Positions 1 through 11,595 of a stretch of DNA of 64,000 nt are shown piece by piece (within the stretch, counting starts at the first letter, position 1; each line of letters starts with the position of its first letter). Made by a program: the position numbers and the translations under genes. The notes beneath the pieces are model-generated. The model was not told the origin of the DNA and searched no databases. It worked only from the letters and a program-made list of their open reading frames with translations. Source of the stretch: Citrus sinensis (lineage: Eukaryota > Streptophyta > Magnoliopsida > Sapindales > Rutaceae); contig NC_068557.1 of the NCBI RefSeq assembly GCF_022201045.2, positions 28,311,501 to 28,375,500 on the forward strand, written 5' to 3'.

Positions 1-142
1 ACGGTACTCTCACAGCTGGAAGTTTTGTCAGTATGGATGCATGGAAGGTTACTACACTGCACATTACCAATCCCCGAGGCAGATGATCTGCCTCTGGGAC
101 AAGTTGTCAAGAGGTCGGGCTCATTGCTGCAACTTTAGATGA
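1..142 (+). CDS. 3' tail of an unidentified gene (partial, tentative)
   Basis: The plus strand is open from the window edge to a TGA at 140-142, giving a 46-residue tail rich in aromatic residues and cysteine (for example [12 protein letters not shown] and [11 protein letters not shown]). The overlapping frame starting at base 1 is also open, to a TAG at 136-138, so the frame is not certain. The sequence after it becomes AT-rich and looks like a 3' untranslated region. I do not recognise the family. It would be the last exon of a gene lying mostly to the left of the window. Confidence 0.35.
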   Translation, partial: RYSHSWKFCQYGCMEGYYTAHYQSPRQMICLWDKLSRGRAHCCNFR

Positions 143-678
143 CAAGCAGCTTTTGTTGCCAATTATTGTTATAACCTTTCTTCCTATAGCCCTGCCTGTT
201 TTTGTGAGATTTTTTTTTGTCCAATGAAGTGGGGTTAGGAGACGGCTGTGCCTATAATTTGGAGGATACAGATTGTTCCATCGTTCATTGTATTCTTGAC
301 ACCAGATAATTAGGGCATCCCACTTTGGAATGAATAGAACGGAGAAGTACTGATGTTGTTGTATATGCGTATGATCTTGAAAATTGATGTAGTTGGTAAA
401 GCTAGTAGAGGTCTTCCCATTTTACCTTGTGAACGTTCAATCGAGAAGAAAACTTACATTGATTCAAGGAAAATTTTCTCCCTCAATTTATATTGAATTG
501 ATAATCTGTAGTTGTTTCTTTACTTTTCCTGTAATTATACATAGCTTTGTAACTCAATTATGGTAAATACTACTATTGTAGTCTTTTTACATCATCTGCT
601 GTCCACATTTGAAGCATGTCCTGGCTGGCATGCCAATGCTATATTTTTTTCACTTTTTTTCTTCGATAGTATATATAC

Positions 679-700
679 AGAGAGAGAGAGAGAGAGAGAG
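679..700. repeat. (AG)n microsatellite
   Basis: A perfect AG dinucleotide run of about 11 units, preceded by a short TA run. Confidence 0.9.
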
Positions 701-736
701 TTTCCTTCTGGTAAATGTTTCATTGTTAAGAGATAA

Positions 737-767
737 GTTAAAAAGTTAAAAAGTTAAAAAGTTAAAA
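737..767. repeat. 8-bp tandem repeat (GTTAAAAA)
   Basis: The unit GTTAAAAA is repeated about four times head to tail. Confidence 0.8.
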
Positions 768-978
768 ATAAATATAAATTTAATAAATTACAGAATAAAA
801 TATGTTATATTAAAATATATGTTTTTTTTTTCAAATTATCCTTTATTTTAATAAAATAAAAAAATTCTTAATTAAAAACTTACTCAGTAAATATACAAAC
901 GCAATGCAGTAAAGTTGAATGACAGAGTAGAGGCATTCCAAGGATAAAACACTTTTAAAAAGAACAGAAAAAAGAAAA

Positions 979-1815
979 GGGATATTATCATTTTTCCACC
1001 TAAGGTATTCTGACACATCATGTCAGTACCACAGTTTGGTAAAATTATTAATTTACCACCAAACGTTTAAACTGTTAGCATTTTCCCACTATTCCGTTAA
1101 AACTCAGTTAATATGTAACGAAAAATTTTTAAAAGGTCAATTTTACCCCTGGAGTATAAAAAACCATGTAATTAACCTTTTATGAATTTTGTAATTAAAT
1201 CATCATTTGTTGTTCTTCATTTTTAAAGGACAAAAATTACCATTTATGAATTTTGTAAAATTGACCGTGTGGTATTAGGTACTTCATAAATTGATTTAAT
1301 TTATTTAATTTTTAAAGGGCAAATTTATTTATTTAATTTTTTGTGTAAAATTATTATCATCATATCAAAGATTAAATTGCTTCTTTTGCACATTCTTTTT
1401 TTTTTCCTTTCATAAATTGATGTTTAGTAGTAGAATAAATTGTCTTTAGCTCGTCAATTTAATAAATAAATTTAACCTTTAAAAATTAAATAAATTAAAT
1501 CAATTTATAAAGTACCTAGCACCACACGGTCAATTTTACAAAATTTATAAAGGGTAATTTTTGTCCTTTAAGAAGGAAGAACAACAAATGATGATTTAAT
1601 TACAAAATTCATAAAATGTTAATTACATGGTCTTTTACACTTCAAGGGTAAAATTGACCTTTTATGAATTTTCTGTTATATATTAATAGAGTTTTAACAG
1701 AATTGTGGGAAAATGCTAATAGTTTAAACGTTTGGTGGTAAATTGATAGTTTTACCAAACCGTGATATTGACATGATGTGTCAGAATACCTTTAGTGGAA
1801 AAATGATAATATCCC
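979..1815. mobile_element. Foldback Mutator-type non-autonomous element
   Basis: The ends are inverted copies: GGGATATTATCATTTTTCCA at the left and its reverse complement at the right. The two arms continue to match for roughly 350 bp each, so nearly the whole 837-bp element is one imperfect hairpin with about 100 bp of unpaired centre. It is flanked on both sides by the identical 9-bp sequence AAAAGAAAA (970-978 and 1816-1824). A 9-bp target duplication with long inverted arms is the signature of Mutator-like elements. The flanking duplication is simple sequence, which weakens that one point. No transposase is encoded. Confidence 0.8.
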
Positions 1816-2862
1816 AAAAGAAAAAGAGTATATAGATTCGACATCAAACCGTGAATTTGGGATAAGCCTTCGTTTGAATTGACCTCAAAGGTAAAAAACA
1901 AGTCAGTCTTCTTCACTCAATCACTCAAGCAAAAGGTACAGGTTCCAACGCCCGTAAATGCTCGCTTAAGTTGCCTTAGCCAAAAGGTTAGTAAGAGCGT
2001 CCCAAAACATTTTGCAAATAAAATTTTACTTACTATTTAAAGGATCATATAAATAAAATTCTTTAATAAAATTATGCATTTCTCATTTTAATATGAAGAA
2101 TCTTATTCAGAAAATATTTTATAATCTTTAATTAAATATTATATTATTTTTTATCTTTTTATTTTTGAAAGAAGAAATATATTATAATTGTTATTTTTTA
2201 GTGGAGAAATTTTTTTGACTAAAATAATAATATGAATTTATTTTTATTTAAAAAAATTTGGAGAAATAACTAATTTTATTTATTTATTTATTTGTTTATT
2301 CTTTTTTTACCACATAAATAAGTAAATAAATACTTAAAAAATTAAATTAAATAACAAATTTTTTTTTAATATCACACGTGTTAATATTAGATAAAATTAA
2401 AAACTCCAATAATTTCTTTATTTTCAACGCCTCTTAATTTACAAAAATTAATCATTTTAACAGTCTTCGATGATTATACGGTTCTCATTTTGTTGTTCTA
2501 ACTACTAATAATATGCAGCTTTGGAACTTGAATATCTCAATGATAGTTCAGGGCATATCAGTTAGATTTTTCTATTTTCGAATGATTTATCAAGAAAATC
2601 TATGACATATTTTGTGGTATTTAATAATTTGGGCACCCGATGACCCCACCCCAATCTCTATTCCCAAATTTTATAATCAGCGTTTGTGGAGCCCGCTTCT
2701 TAAATCCGACACAGTGCAATGCAAGCAACATGCTGTAAGGCAGAGGCTAAAGACCATCCTTGTCCTTTACGTAAACTACTTGAGTAAACAGTTCACAGAA
2801 ACTTTGGTCCTTTTCCTTTCACATTGCCCAACTACAACTCCAAACCTCTAAAAATATCTCTC

Positions 2863-3074
2863 CACGTGTCACGCATTCGCGAGTGCTTTTCATGACCAAA
2901 GTTTTTCGTCAAATTGATTAGAATGCCGAATAACTTCGGCCCCACTTCGATGGTAGGATCCACATCCACCCGTTGAAAAACCGCGTAATAGCTCTTACAA
3001 GTTGTCGGCACCACCATGATGGTGCCACGTTTCCTCTCGGGAAAGACACATTTTATCCCTTTAACCGCCACGTG
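2863..3074. promoter_or_regulatory. G-box/ABRE-like cluster
   Basis: Two perfect CACGTG palindromes lie at 2863-2868 (context TCCACGTGTC) and 3069-3074 (context GCCACGTGTG). Nearby are GCCACGTTTC at about 3024 and TTGACGTGGC at about 3214. A short inverted repeat, GGCACCA...TGGTGCC, occupies 3007-3026. CACGTG with a flanking C/G is the core bound by bZIP factors of the ABA/dehydration response. The next gene downstream is ERD4, a dehydration-responsive gene about 2.4 kb away, so a distal regulatory role is possible but inferred. Confidence 0.35.
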
Positions 3075-4321
3075 TGCATTCAATTGTCCGCTGTCCGGGT
3101 GTCGAGCGAGCGGAGTGTACTATTCTCAACTGACACTCGAAAGTTATCCGTTGCGTAATGTACGAAGTGCGGTTAATACGACACCGTTCTTTGCCATCAC
3201 AAAGCCTCAGAGTTGACGTGGCTGTCGTTTTGTGCAGAACTTGTACAGTTTTTTTTTCGTCTTTTGATTTGTGTGGGGCCGGAGTCAGATGCAAATACAA
3301 AAATATCGCAAGGTGGCAATTTGAAGATCACATGAATTTTGGTGGATAAGATACAGTTACTTGTGTGTTTACAGAAGTAACCCTTGGACATCCAATGCCC
3401 AAAATTGAGCTGCTTTTGCATGAATGAATCTTTCTTTGCACTTGTTCCAATTTCCAACATAAGCTTCGAACACATTCTGTTTCAAGCAATTTTAACTACA
3501 TCCGTATTTTCTAGAAAAGTACATTTATATATTGGAGACGTCTCTATTTTTTTAATACAGACGTCTTGTTAAATTATGCGACTTAATAAATTATTTTTAA
3601 ATGTATTATAAAATTATGTGGTTGAATAACATTAAAATATAATTCTATTATATATATATATATATATTTTTTTTTTAAGTGTAGGAGTTCATATTTTTTT
3701 TATGTGGTTCTAATATAAAAAAAAACACAAATCTCAATACATTGAAAATTATATTTTTTTTATTTGTTAATTTATTGAAATCTGTGTTTTTTTTTAATAT
3801 TTTACTAGCGTTCTTACTTTATTAAAGTAAAAATATCCTTATTAAAAAATAATTACATATTTCTATATGTGTATGCATAATTAAATCAATAAGCATAATG
3901 CATAATGAGCTGGCAATAAAAGTAGCAACAAAGTCATTGCAAGCAGGCAAGTACGATATAATGAAATGTTTTACAAAATTTTGGCATGTTAACACAAATC
4001 CTCATTTACTTTTTTTCTCCTAATATCTTCATTTCCACCTCAAATTTATAACAATTCATTTTTAATAAGTTGTCATTTTGTGTATGTATAAAAAAAAATG
4101 AATTGTATAATGTATTTAGTTTTTTCCAATGTTTTTTAATCATTTTACAGCACCTGACTCCGATTGATGCGCAAGAATGCATAAATTCTCCTAGTTCTGA
4201 TCTCCTGTCACTAACTTTAAGCTATTATTCTAGCTATAGAGAGAAATATAATATTGATTTTAGAAAGTATAAATATGGGTTATAAACAAAAAAAGATCGT
4301 TCTAAAATAAATGAACCAACT

Positions 4322-4322
4322 A

Positions 4323-4349
<27 letters not shown>
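4322..4349. repeat. (TA)n microsatellite
   Basis: A perfect run of about 14 TA units. Confidence 0.9.
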
Positions 4350-4353
<4 letters not shown>

Positions 4354-4506
4354 TAAATTTTTATCCGGACTTACCTTCAAAACTAAAATCATTACAAAAA
4401 AAAAAAGCTAGGAAACTGAAAGATGACAGGCTAATGACAATGAATTATAATATCGTATAATATTATAATATTATCTAACTATTTTTTATTTTTCTCCTAA
4501 TATTAA

Positions 4507-4630
4507 GACTTTTGCTACCTTACATACAACGTAAGGTACAGTCTTTTACAAGACTGGTGGATCCAAGTAGGACTCACATCTAAATTTGTGAGAAATTATA
4601 CCTTACGTTGTATGTAAGGTAGCAGCTCCC
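4507..4630. mobile_element. Small Mutator-type MITE
   Basis: A near-perfect 25-bp inverted repeat (GCTACCTTACATACAACG and its reverse complement, 4514-4538 and 4599-4623) lies just inside imperfect ends. The flanks are TAATATTAA at 4498-4506 and TAATACTAA at 4631-4639, a 9-bp target duplication with one mismatch. The element is 124 bp with no coding capacity. The superfamily call rests on the duplication length. Confidence 0.7.
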
Positions 4631-5022
4631 TAATACTAATAGTACTGACTCTATTGTATATGATATTATAACTAATTGTGTTTACTTCAATTTAATTTTT
4701 TTAGTTAAACATCTGTGGTCATCGATATATTCAATTCAACAAATAGGGCAGTATTTGCCAATGTGGAAAAGCAAGCTGGCTTTTTTATTTAATTTTTAAT
4801 TTTATTTTTTTGGGCCGGCTAAATTAAGGCATGGGAAGTGGGAACCAAGCTGAACAGGGGGGCAAAACGGTCCTTCCATCTTCACTCTCTATTCCACTTC
4901 ACCACCTTGTCTCTCTCCTGCGTTGCCGTGGTAACCATACCACCTTCCATCAAACCCGCTCCGCACACACACTCTCTCTCTCTCTCTGGGTGCATTAAAA
5001 GCACAAATCTGAAATCAAAAAC

Positions 5023-5099
<77 letters not shown>
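5023..5099. repeat. (TAA)n microsatellite, about 25 units
   Basis: An uninterrupted trinucleotide run of about 77 bp that ends about 360 bp upstream of the ERD4 start codon. It lies in the promoter or 5' leader region and should be highly length-variable. Confidence 0.95.
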
Positions 5100-5100
<1 letters not shown>

Positions 5101-5458
5101 GAAACCAATCAACCCCACAAACAGCTAGCTAATCACACATCCACACTGTAAGATATTTTTCAATTTTTTTTTTTTCCTTTGAAAGCCAAAGGCCAAAGTA
5201 GATGGGCAGGCGTTTGCTTTTTTCACATTTATAGCAGCATCATTTGTCATTTATCAACCACCGAACAAGGCCTCTCTGAGTCTTTTCCTCTTTCAATATC
5301 ATAACCGTTGGTTACGTTTATCTTCTTCCATTCAGTGTCCTTTTAACGGCTATGTATCGTATTATTGCTTCTAGTTGACGTTTCTCCACACATATCATTA
5401 TTCTTCGAGGACACAAGCTTTTTAGTATATTTTTTCAGAGAAAAACAAACGTACCCAG

Positions 5459-8400
5459 ATGGATTTCGATTCGTTCTTGACGTCCTTGGGGACTTCGTTT
5501 ATTATATTTGTCGTTTTGATGTGCCTTTTCGCGTGGCTGTCGTCAAAACCCGGCAATACTGTGGTGTATTACCCGAACCGGATCTTGAAGGGTTTGGATC
5601 CATGGGAGGGTGGGTCCAGGACCCGGAACCCGTTTACTTGGATCAAGGAGGCTATGTCTTCTTCGGAGCAGGATGTTATTAACATGTCTGGATTGGATAC
5701 TGCTGTGTACTTTGTTTTTATGAGCACTGGTTAGCGTTTTTGTCTCTTTAAGTTTGTTCTCTTCTTTTATTCTCTCTGCGTGATTTCGTTTTAGAGGCTT
5801 CTGTTTCTTAGCTCATTATTGGTTTTTTTTTTTTATTTGGAGTCATTTTAAGTTCAAGTTTTGTTTTGGTTTTATACAGATTATTTAAGTAATTTTTAGT
5901 TTATCACCTTTTTTTGAAAGTAGAATTAGTTTATGTCTCACTTTTCATGAATTTGATGTTGCTTCTCTGAATCTCCCTGTAAACTTTTCAATTTTTTAAA
6001 TAGAAGTTTTGAACTTTAATGGTATCTACTTTGTTACTTCAGTCTAATTTACTTAGTAATTTTAATTTATTAATTGATAGTGAAATTGCAGGAAAATCGT
6101 TTTTTTTTTTTTTTTTTCTATTTTGTTTTCTGCCTACAAGCTTAATAAACTGCTATGAAATATAAGTGAGAAATCTATCCGTTTTGGATGATTTTAATAG
6201 TGTACGTTGGTTGTACTTGTATAGCCTCACATTGTGGGGTTAAATTGGGTAAGATTTTGTGGCAATTGTTGTCCTCAAACATAAACGACGTGGTAAGTTA
6301 GTAGCAAAATACATTTTTCATTGTCAAGGTTTAACAAAAGTCCATCACCATTGATTGATCTCACATTGATGATAAATTATTAGTTTGACAAGAAATTTCC
6401 TATCGTTGTTCCAAATTTTAGGATGGAATTAGATCTTGATATATGTATCATGATTCTTTGCTTCTGGAAAAGCTTTTGTTTAAATTTGTAGAATTACAAA
6501 GATATATGATTTTTGGTGAAGATCAGCATTTTAATTTTCGTAATTGGTATATCAGTTTTGGGAATATTCGCCTTGTCTGGCATTATTCTGCTTCCGGCTC
6601 TTCTGCCAGTTGCTGCAACTGATGATAGTATCCAGGCAGCAGGCAAAAATACCACAAGCATAGGGACTTTCAATGACCTTGACAAGTTGTCTATGGGAAA
6701 TATCACAGTAAGTTATACAACCCATCATGAACATTGAAGGAATTAGTTTTCTTCTCTTGTTGACTTGTCATGAGTTATCAAAGCTTATTCCTATGCAATT
6801 ATAGTCAAGTTTGAACCAAGAAGGATATTAGCATTCCATCTTAACATGGAGTCTCCTAAGTTGTAAGATTATGGATTTGTTTGTTTCTCTCTGTGCAGGC
6901 AAAGAGTTCGAGGTTGTGGGCATTCCTTGTAGCTACCTACTGGGTTTCTTTTGTTACCTATTTCTTGTTGTGGAGGGGATACAAACATGTTTCTGAGCTG
7001 AGGGCTGATGCCCTAATGTCCCCTGAAGTGAGGCCTCAGCAATTTGCTGTTCTTGTAAGAGACTTGCCTGATCTTCCTAAACGTCAATCCAGAAAAGAAC
7101 AGGTTGATTCATATTTTAAAGCTATATATCCTGATACATTCTACAGATCGATGGTGGTCACTAATAACAAAGAGGTATGTATTAATTGCCTGCTGCTTGT
7201 CATATTCCACCCTTCTGTTTTTGGATTGCACATTATTATTATTATTTTTGGGTTCAACAAATATACTTCAATCATGCTTTTTTTTCTTTTTTTTTTTATA
7301 AAAAAAATCATATCTCTGTCCATTGCATATTTGGATATCAACTTCTTTCTGACTGTTTCTCTTAGCATTTGGATTATTGATTGATAATTTGCATTCAAAT
7401 CTTAAGTATGTTAAAAGTTTTAATATCACTTTCTTTATAAACTTAATTATCTTCTTCAATGATATTTGGATATCAATTGTTCAGGCGATTGTCTCCCTAT
7501 ACAATATTTGCCGATGTTAACTCCCATTTCTGATTAACATAGGCTAATAAAATTTATGAAGAGTTGGAAGGGTACAAGAAGAAGCTTGCACGTGCAGAGG
7601 CAGTATATGCAGAATCAAAAAGCGCAGGCAAGCCAGAGGGAACAAGACCGACCATCAAAACTGGCTTCCTTGGGCTTCTTGGTAAAAGAGTAGATGCCAT
7701 AGAATACTACAATGAAAAGATCAAGGAAATAATTCCAAAATTGGAAGCAGAACAAAAGATAACTCTCAAAGAGAAGCAGCTAGGTGCAGCTCTCGTCTTC
7801 TTCACCAGTAGGGTAGCTGCAGCTTCTGCAGCTCAGAGTCTTCATGCACAATTGGTTGACACATGGACCGTCTCAGATGCACCTGAATCCCGTGAACTAA
7901 TTTGGAATAACCTTAATATCAAGTTCTTTCAGAGGCAAATACGACAGTATGTGGTTTATGTTATCGTGGCTCTGACCATTATGTTTTACATGATTCCAAT
8001 TGGGCTTATCTCTGCATTAACAACCCTGGATAATCTGAAGAAAATTCTTCCATTTTTAAAGCCAGTTATAAATATTACTGCTCTTAAGACAGTGTTGGAA
8101 GCTTATCTTCCCCAAATTGCACTCATAGTGTTTTTGGCATTGTTACCGAAGCTTCTTCTGTTTCTATCCAAGACTGAGGGGATTCCTGCAGTGAGCCACG
8201 CAGTAAGAGCTGCCTCAGGGAAATATTTCTATTTCACTGTGTTGAATGTTTTTATTGGAGTCACAGTGGGTGGAACATTGTTCAAGACATTCAAGTCCAT
8301 TGAGAAGGATCCAAACTCAATTGTTGACGTACTAGCAAATAGCCTACCTGGAAATGCAACTTTCTTCCTGACATATGTGGCTCTGCAGTAAGAGTTAAAC

Positions 8401-9413
8401 TTTATATAATCATTTTATTTTGCCTTTCTTTGCTTCTTGTTGCCTCTTTTTAATTGAACTGTTTTCTCCATATCTTTTATTAAGATTTGAATGTATGTTC
8501 TTCTGATCTCTCTCTCTCTTTCTCAGTTATTTTGAATTATCTGCTTCCCATATCATTTTTATCTAGGATGTTTTATTTCTTGCACGTGCTTTCATTTCTC
8601 ATTATCAGAATTATGCTTTTCCTGAACTTTATATACCAAGAGTTATCACATCCCCAAATTTCATGGGTCTCAGGTTCTTTGTTGGCTATGGACTTGAGTT
8701 ATCTCGAATAGTTCCTCTGATTATATATCATCTAAAGAGGAAGTATCTTTGCAAGACTGAAGCTGAACTAAAAGAAGCTTGGTTTCCTGGAGATCTTGGC
8801 TATGGAACTAGAGTTCCCAGTGATATGCTTATTGTCACAATTGTCTTCTGCTACTCTTGCATAGCTCCTTTGATCATCCCATTTGGTGTTGTATACTTTG
8901 CCCTTGGATGGCTTATCCTTAGGAATCAGGTGATGTCCATTTTCCTATTTATTTTGACGATACCATTGGAAGTGTAAGAGGCTTTTGCACCCATGATGAT
9001 GTCTTGTTTATGAGTTTAATTCTTGACAACAGGCACTTAAAGTTTATGTTCCAGCATATGAGAGCTATGGAAGAATGTGGCCACACATGTTTCTCCGCCT
9101 TGTCGCTGCCCTGCTACTGTACCAAATTACTATGCTTGGTTACTTTGGGTCGAAGAAATTCATTTATGTTGGATTCCTAATTCCACTTCCTATCTTGTCC
9201 TTGATCTTTGTCTATATTTGTCAAAAGAGATTCTATAAATCTTTCTCTGACACGGCTCTTGAAGTGGCTTCACGTGAATTGAAGGAAACCCCTAGCATGG
9301 AGCATATCTTCAGATCCTACATCCCACTAAGCTTGAACTCTGAGAAGGTCGATGACGATCAGTTTGAAGATGCTTTATCTCAAGCTTCCCGGTCAGGATC
9401 ATTTGTTGTTTGA
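5459..9413 (+). CDS. ERD4: CSC1-like protein ERD4 (OSCA-family mechanosensitive/hyperosmolality-gated channel)
   Basis: Six exons: 5459-5729, 6556-6707, 6899-7174, 7543-8387, 8674-8929, 9033-9413, all with GT-AG junctions and consistent phase, giving 726 residues. Arabidopsis ERD4 is 724. Similarity is continuous: MDFDSFLTSLGTS at the start, VYYPNRILKGLDPWEG in exon 1, FFLTYVAL, then FFVGYGLELSRIVPLII and ALKVYVPAYESYGRMW. The order is three N-terminal membrane segments (first about residues 7-29), a cytosolic loop with the KKLARAEAVYAESK region, then the multi-pass pore domain from about residue 360 to 640. OSCA/TMEM63 proteins are cation channels gated by membrane tension or osmotic stress; ERD4 itself was named for early induction by dehydration. 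The chosen ATG aligns with the family start. All parts are intact. The exact channel activity of this clade is inferred from the family. Confidence 0.95.
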
Positions 9414-9842
9414 TGTACATGTGGGTAGTTTCATTAGATCTTTGTGGTATTTAGTCTTTTAGTTGAACTTGTTTGAAACTTAGATTCTTTGTTGATTCGT
9501 GTAGGGGTTTTTGTGTAACATAATTTGTTTCTGGGTCTTTATTCAGGGTTTCTTGCTACCTGCTTGAATGGTCAGCATTTGTAATTTTAGATTGTCATGC
9601 AATGAAGAACTTAAGTTGAACTTAGTTTATGTCCAACAAATTATGTAACATATTATCTTTTTTTTTTTTTTATCTCTCAAAAGAAAGGCTACCAGACTCA
9701 GAAACTTAACCGGTTTTTGGGTGGAAAGACAAATCTTCATTGAGAGATTACAAAAATTGTACTTCAGAAGAAAAAATAAATAAAAAGAAAAAAGTGTAAC
9801 AGAGTTCAAACCTCATAAGCTTTTTCACTGGAAAAGGGGCCT
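9414..9842. other. Intergenic gap between convergent ERD4 and the phospholipase pseudogene
   Basis: It contains the ERD4 3' untranslated sequence, T-rich and A-rich tracts and no gene of its own. Confidence 0.6.
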
Positions 9843-11595
9843 CTAATTTCCGGTACTCATCGAAGTAGCAAAATGACTGGACAATTCAGAGCTAAATGGA
9901 GAAGGAATGTCTTCAGGTTCTCTTCCAGGTTTCACCCATCTGCCACACTTGTTCAAAACAAGCCCTTTATAAGGCAATTGGTACCAAAATTCTGGGATCT
10001 TCAGCTCTTCTATCAGCATATCACTACTTTTATTCACCAAAGCAAGACCTCTTCTTGCATTCCGTCGAAACTTTGCTTTTCTGCTTAAGAATCCATCTAA
10101 AAGATGAAGATTAAGGGATCCGGCTACGGTGCAACTATGGTACCGTACTACAGTTGCATTCAGTCGTTGGATCCACTTGGATGGGTGGGGTCCATTGAGA
10201 TCCAACGGTTGGGTGCAACTGTAGCACGGTACCACAGTTGCACTACAGTTTTTCCCAAGATAAAGTTCCAAATTATGACGCCCTGAAAAATCTGTATCAT
10301 CCTTCAAATATGGTGACCTGCACTTGTCAAGCTTCAGTTGTGTCCCTACGTGCCTGTAAACACAATTCAACCTTTGCATAATCGGGTTAAACTTGTGAAG
10401 AATCTTGTTGAAGAGAATTCCAGGCAGTTTTGGGACTATATCTTGTTTGTTAACTACACGAAGTGTCTTGACACCTAGCTCATTGAGCTTCTCCTTGAAA
10501 GCTAAGTTGCCAACTCTTGGTGCCCCAAAAGAAATGACATTTATAAAAACATCAGAAAACGAAATTTCAGCTTCATATGCATTGAGTAGAGCCAATGCGC
10601 CTCCCAAGCTATGGCCGGTGAGAGTTAAGCTAACCATTTCCCCTCTACCTCTGAAAAAATTCACCAGCCTGTCCAATTCTTGCATGACCTGCTCTGACGC
10701 ACTTGACTTGTTATATCTCGTGCTCTTATCTTTTGATTTGTAAATGCTAAGGAACCCATGTTGAACTTTCACATTTTTGCTTCCGAAACGCTCAAGTTTT
10801 GCCTTCAAGTCTGTGAGCCATTCGGTAGGGGCCACCGTGCCTCGCCACGACACAACAATGTCCCTTCTTCCAATTCTTTGTGATTCTTTGTTATTGCTCA
10901 CAGCTACAAATCCCATCCAATTTGAATCTTTGCTCCAAGTACACGCCAACCGTGATCTCTCAAACCATTTAGGCACGTCAACATGTGACATTGAATAAAT
11001 GTACTTAGTCACCTCGTAGCCCTGGTCAACAAGGCCTAATTCCTGGAAAAGCTTGTGCCGATTGTATCTGCTACTTCCACAAAACTCCGATAAGGGATCA
11101 AAGTCGAAGGCGTCATAAGTTGCTTCTACAAATTCACCATACTTGATTATCTCTCGCCGAAGCCAAGGATGTAGAGGATCAAGAAGACCATCCCAGTTTT
11201 GCAAACCATGAAGCTCTTGCCACTTGCCACATTGCTGATATGTTTTCTTTTGGGGATTTCGTTGGAGTCATGTGATCACCATAGTCGATAAAATCAGAAG
11301 CTGTGTATGGCACAAGGAGGAGACGTGCCAATGACTTGGTGGGATCACTAGAAGCCTTCTTCCTTGTATTTGCTTGCCGATGTGGCTTGATGGTTAAATG
11401 GTCTTGATGAACGTGATCAACATTGGAGACTTGTTTGGTGCTTGGTGCACAGCTTAGACGGAAATGTTGAGGTTTCAGTGTGCCTAAAATTGCTTTCTTG
11501 ATTGCATTCCAAGTCACACTAATCTTCAACTTCCATTTCCATACCCCCCTTCTGTTTTTTCTTGTTTTCTCCTTTTTAAAATGTGACACATCCAT
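9843..11595 (-). pseudogene. Decayed class I phospholipase A1 (PLA1-I gamma/DAD1-like)
   Basis: Read on the minus strand, the gene begins at 11595 (MDVSHFKKEK), runs about 120 codons, then loses frame at a perfect 7-bp tandem duplication (TTGCCAC twice, plus strand 11217-11230). The rest continues in another frame to the stop at 9843 and is clearly the alpha/beta lipase: GHSLGG with nucleophile serine, SFGAPRVG, catalytic aspartate in KQDIVPK, and catalytic histidine in LHLLDG. It also carries a 50-codon in-frame insertion, a MITE at 10115-10256, immediately before that histidine. Apart from these two lesions it aligns end to end with the intact paralogue at 18330-19892. The first in-frame ATG after the frameshift lies well inside the domain, so a functional truncated product is unlikely. 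Intact members cleave sn-1 acyl groups from galactolipids and phospholipids in plastids. Confidence 0.85.
10115..10256. mobile_element. 142-bp hAT-type MITE inside phospholipase coding sequence
   Basis: The inverted ends are GTGCAACTATGGTACCGT at the left and GTGCAACTGTGGTACCGT read inward from the right, extended outward to GGGA at both ends. The flanks are AAGATTAA (10107-10114) and AAGATAAA (10257-10264), an 8-bp duplication with one mismatch, as hAT elements make. Element plus one duplication is 150 bp, so it adds exactly 50 codons without stops on the minus strand of the host gene. Confidence 0.85.

Larger units (their letters stand above)
143..969. other. Probable 3' UTR and AT-rich intergenic DNA
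   Basis: The first part plausibly contains the 3' untranslated region of the left-edge gene. No coding region is visible. The stretch holds a dinucleotide tract and an 8-bp tandem repeat, listed separately, and is otherwise simple AT-rich sequence. Confidence 0.5.
1825..4506. other. Intergenic region upstream of ERD4
   Basis: No convincing gene is present. About 2640-3340 is less AT-rich than its surroundings and contains G-box-like motifs, listed separately. The rest is AT-rich, with TA tracts near 3650-3667 and 4322-4349. Short open frames here lack recognisable domains. Confidence 0.6.

Noticed and set aside
2612-3572. A cluster of short open frames on both strands
   Set aside because: The frames are all short, mutually overlapping and without domains; the region reads better as regulatory or anonymous DNA.
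4838-5128. Open frames on both strands with long isoleucine or similar runs
   Set aside because: They are translations of the (TAA)n microsatellite and have no gene context.
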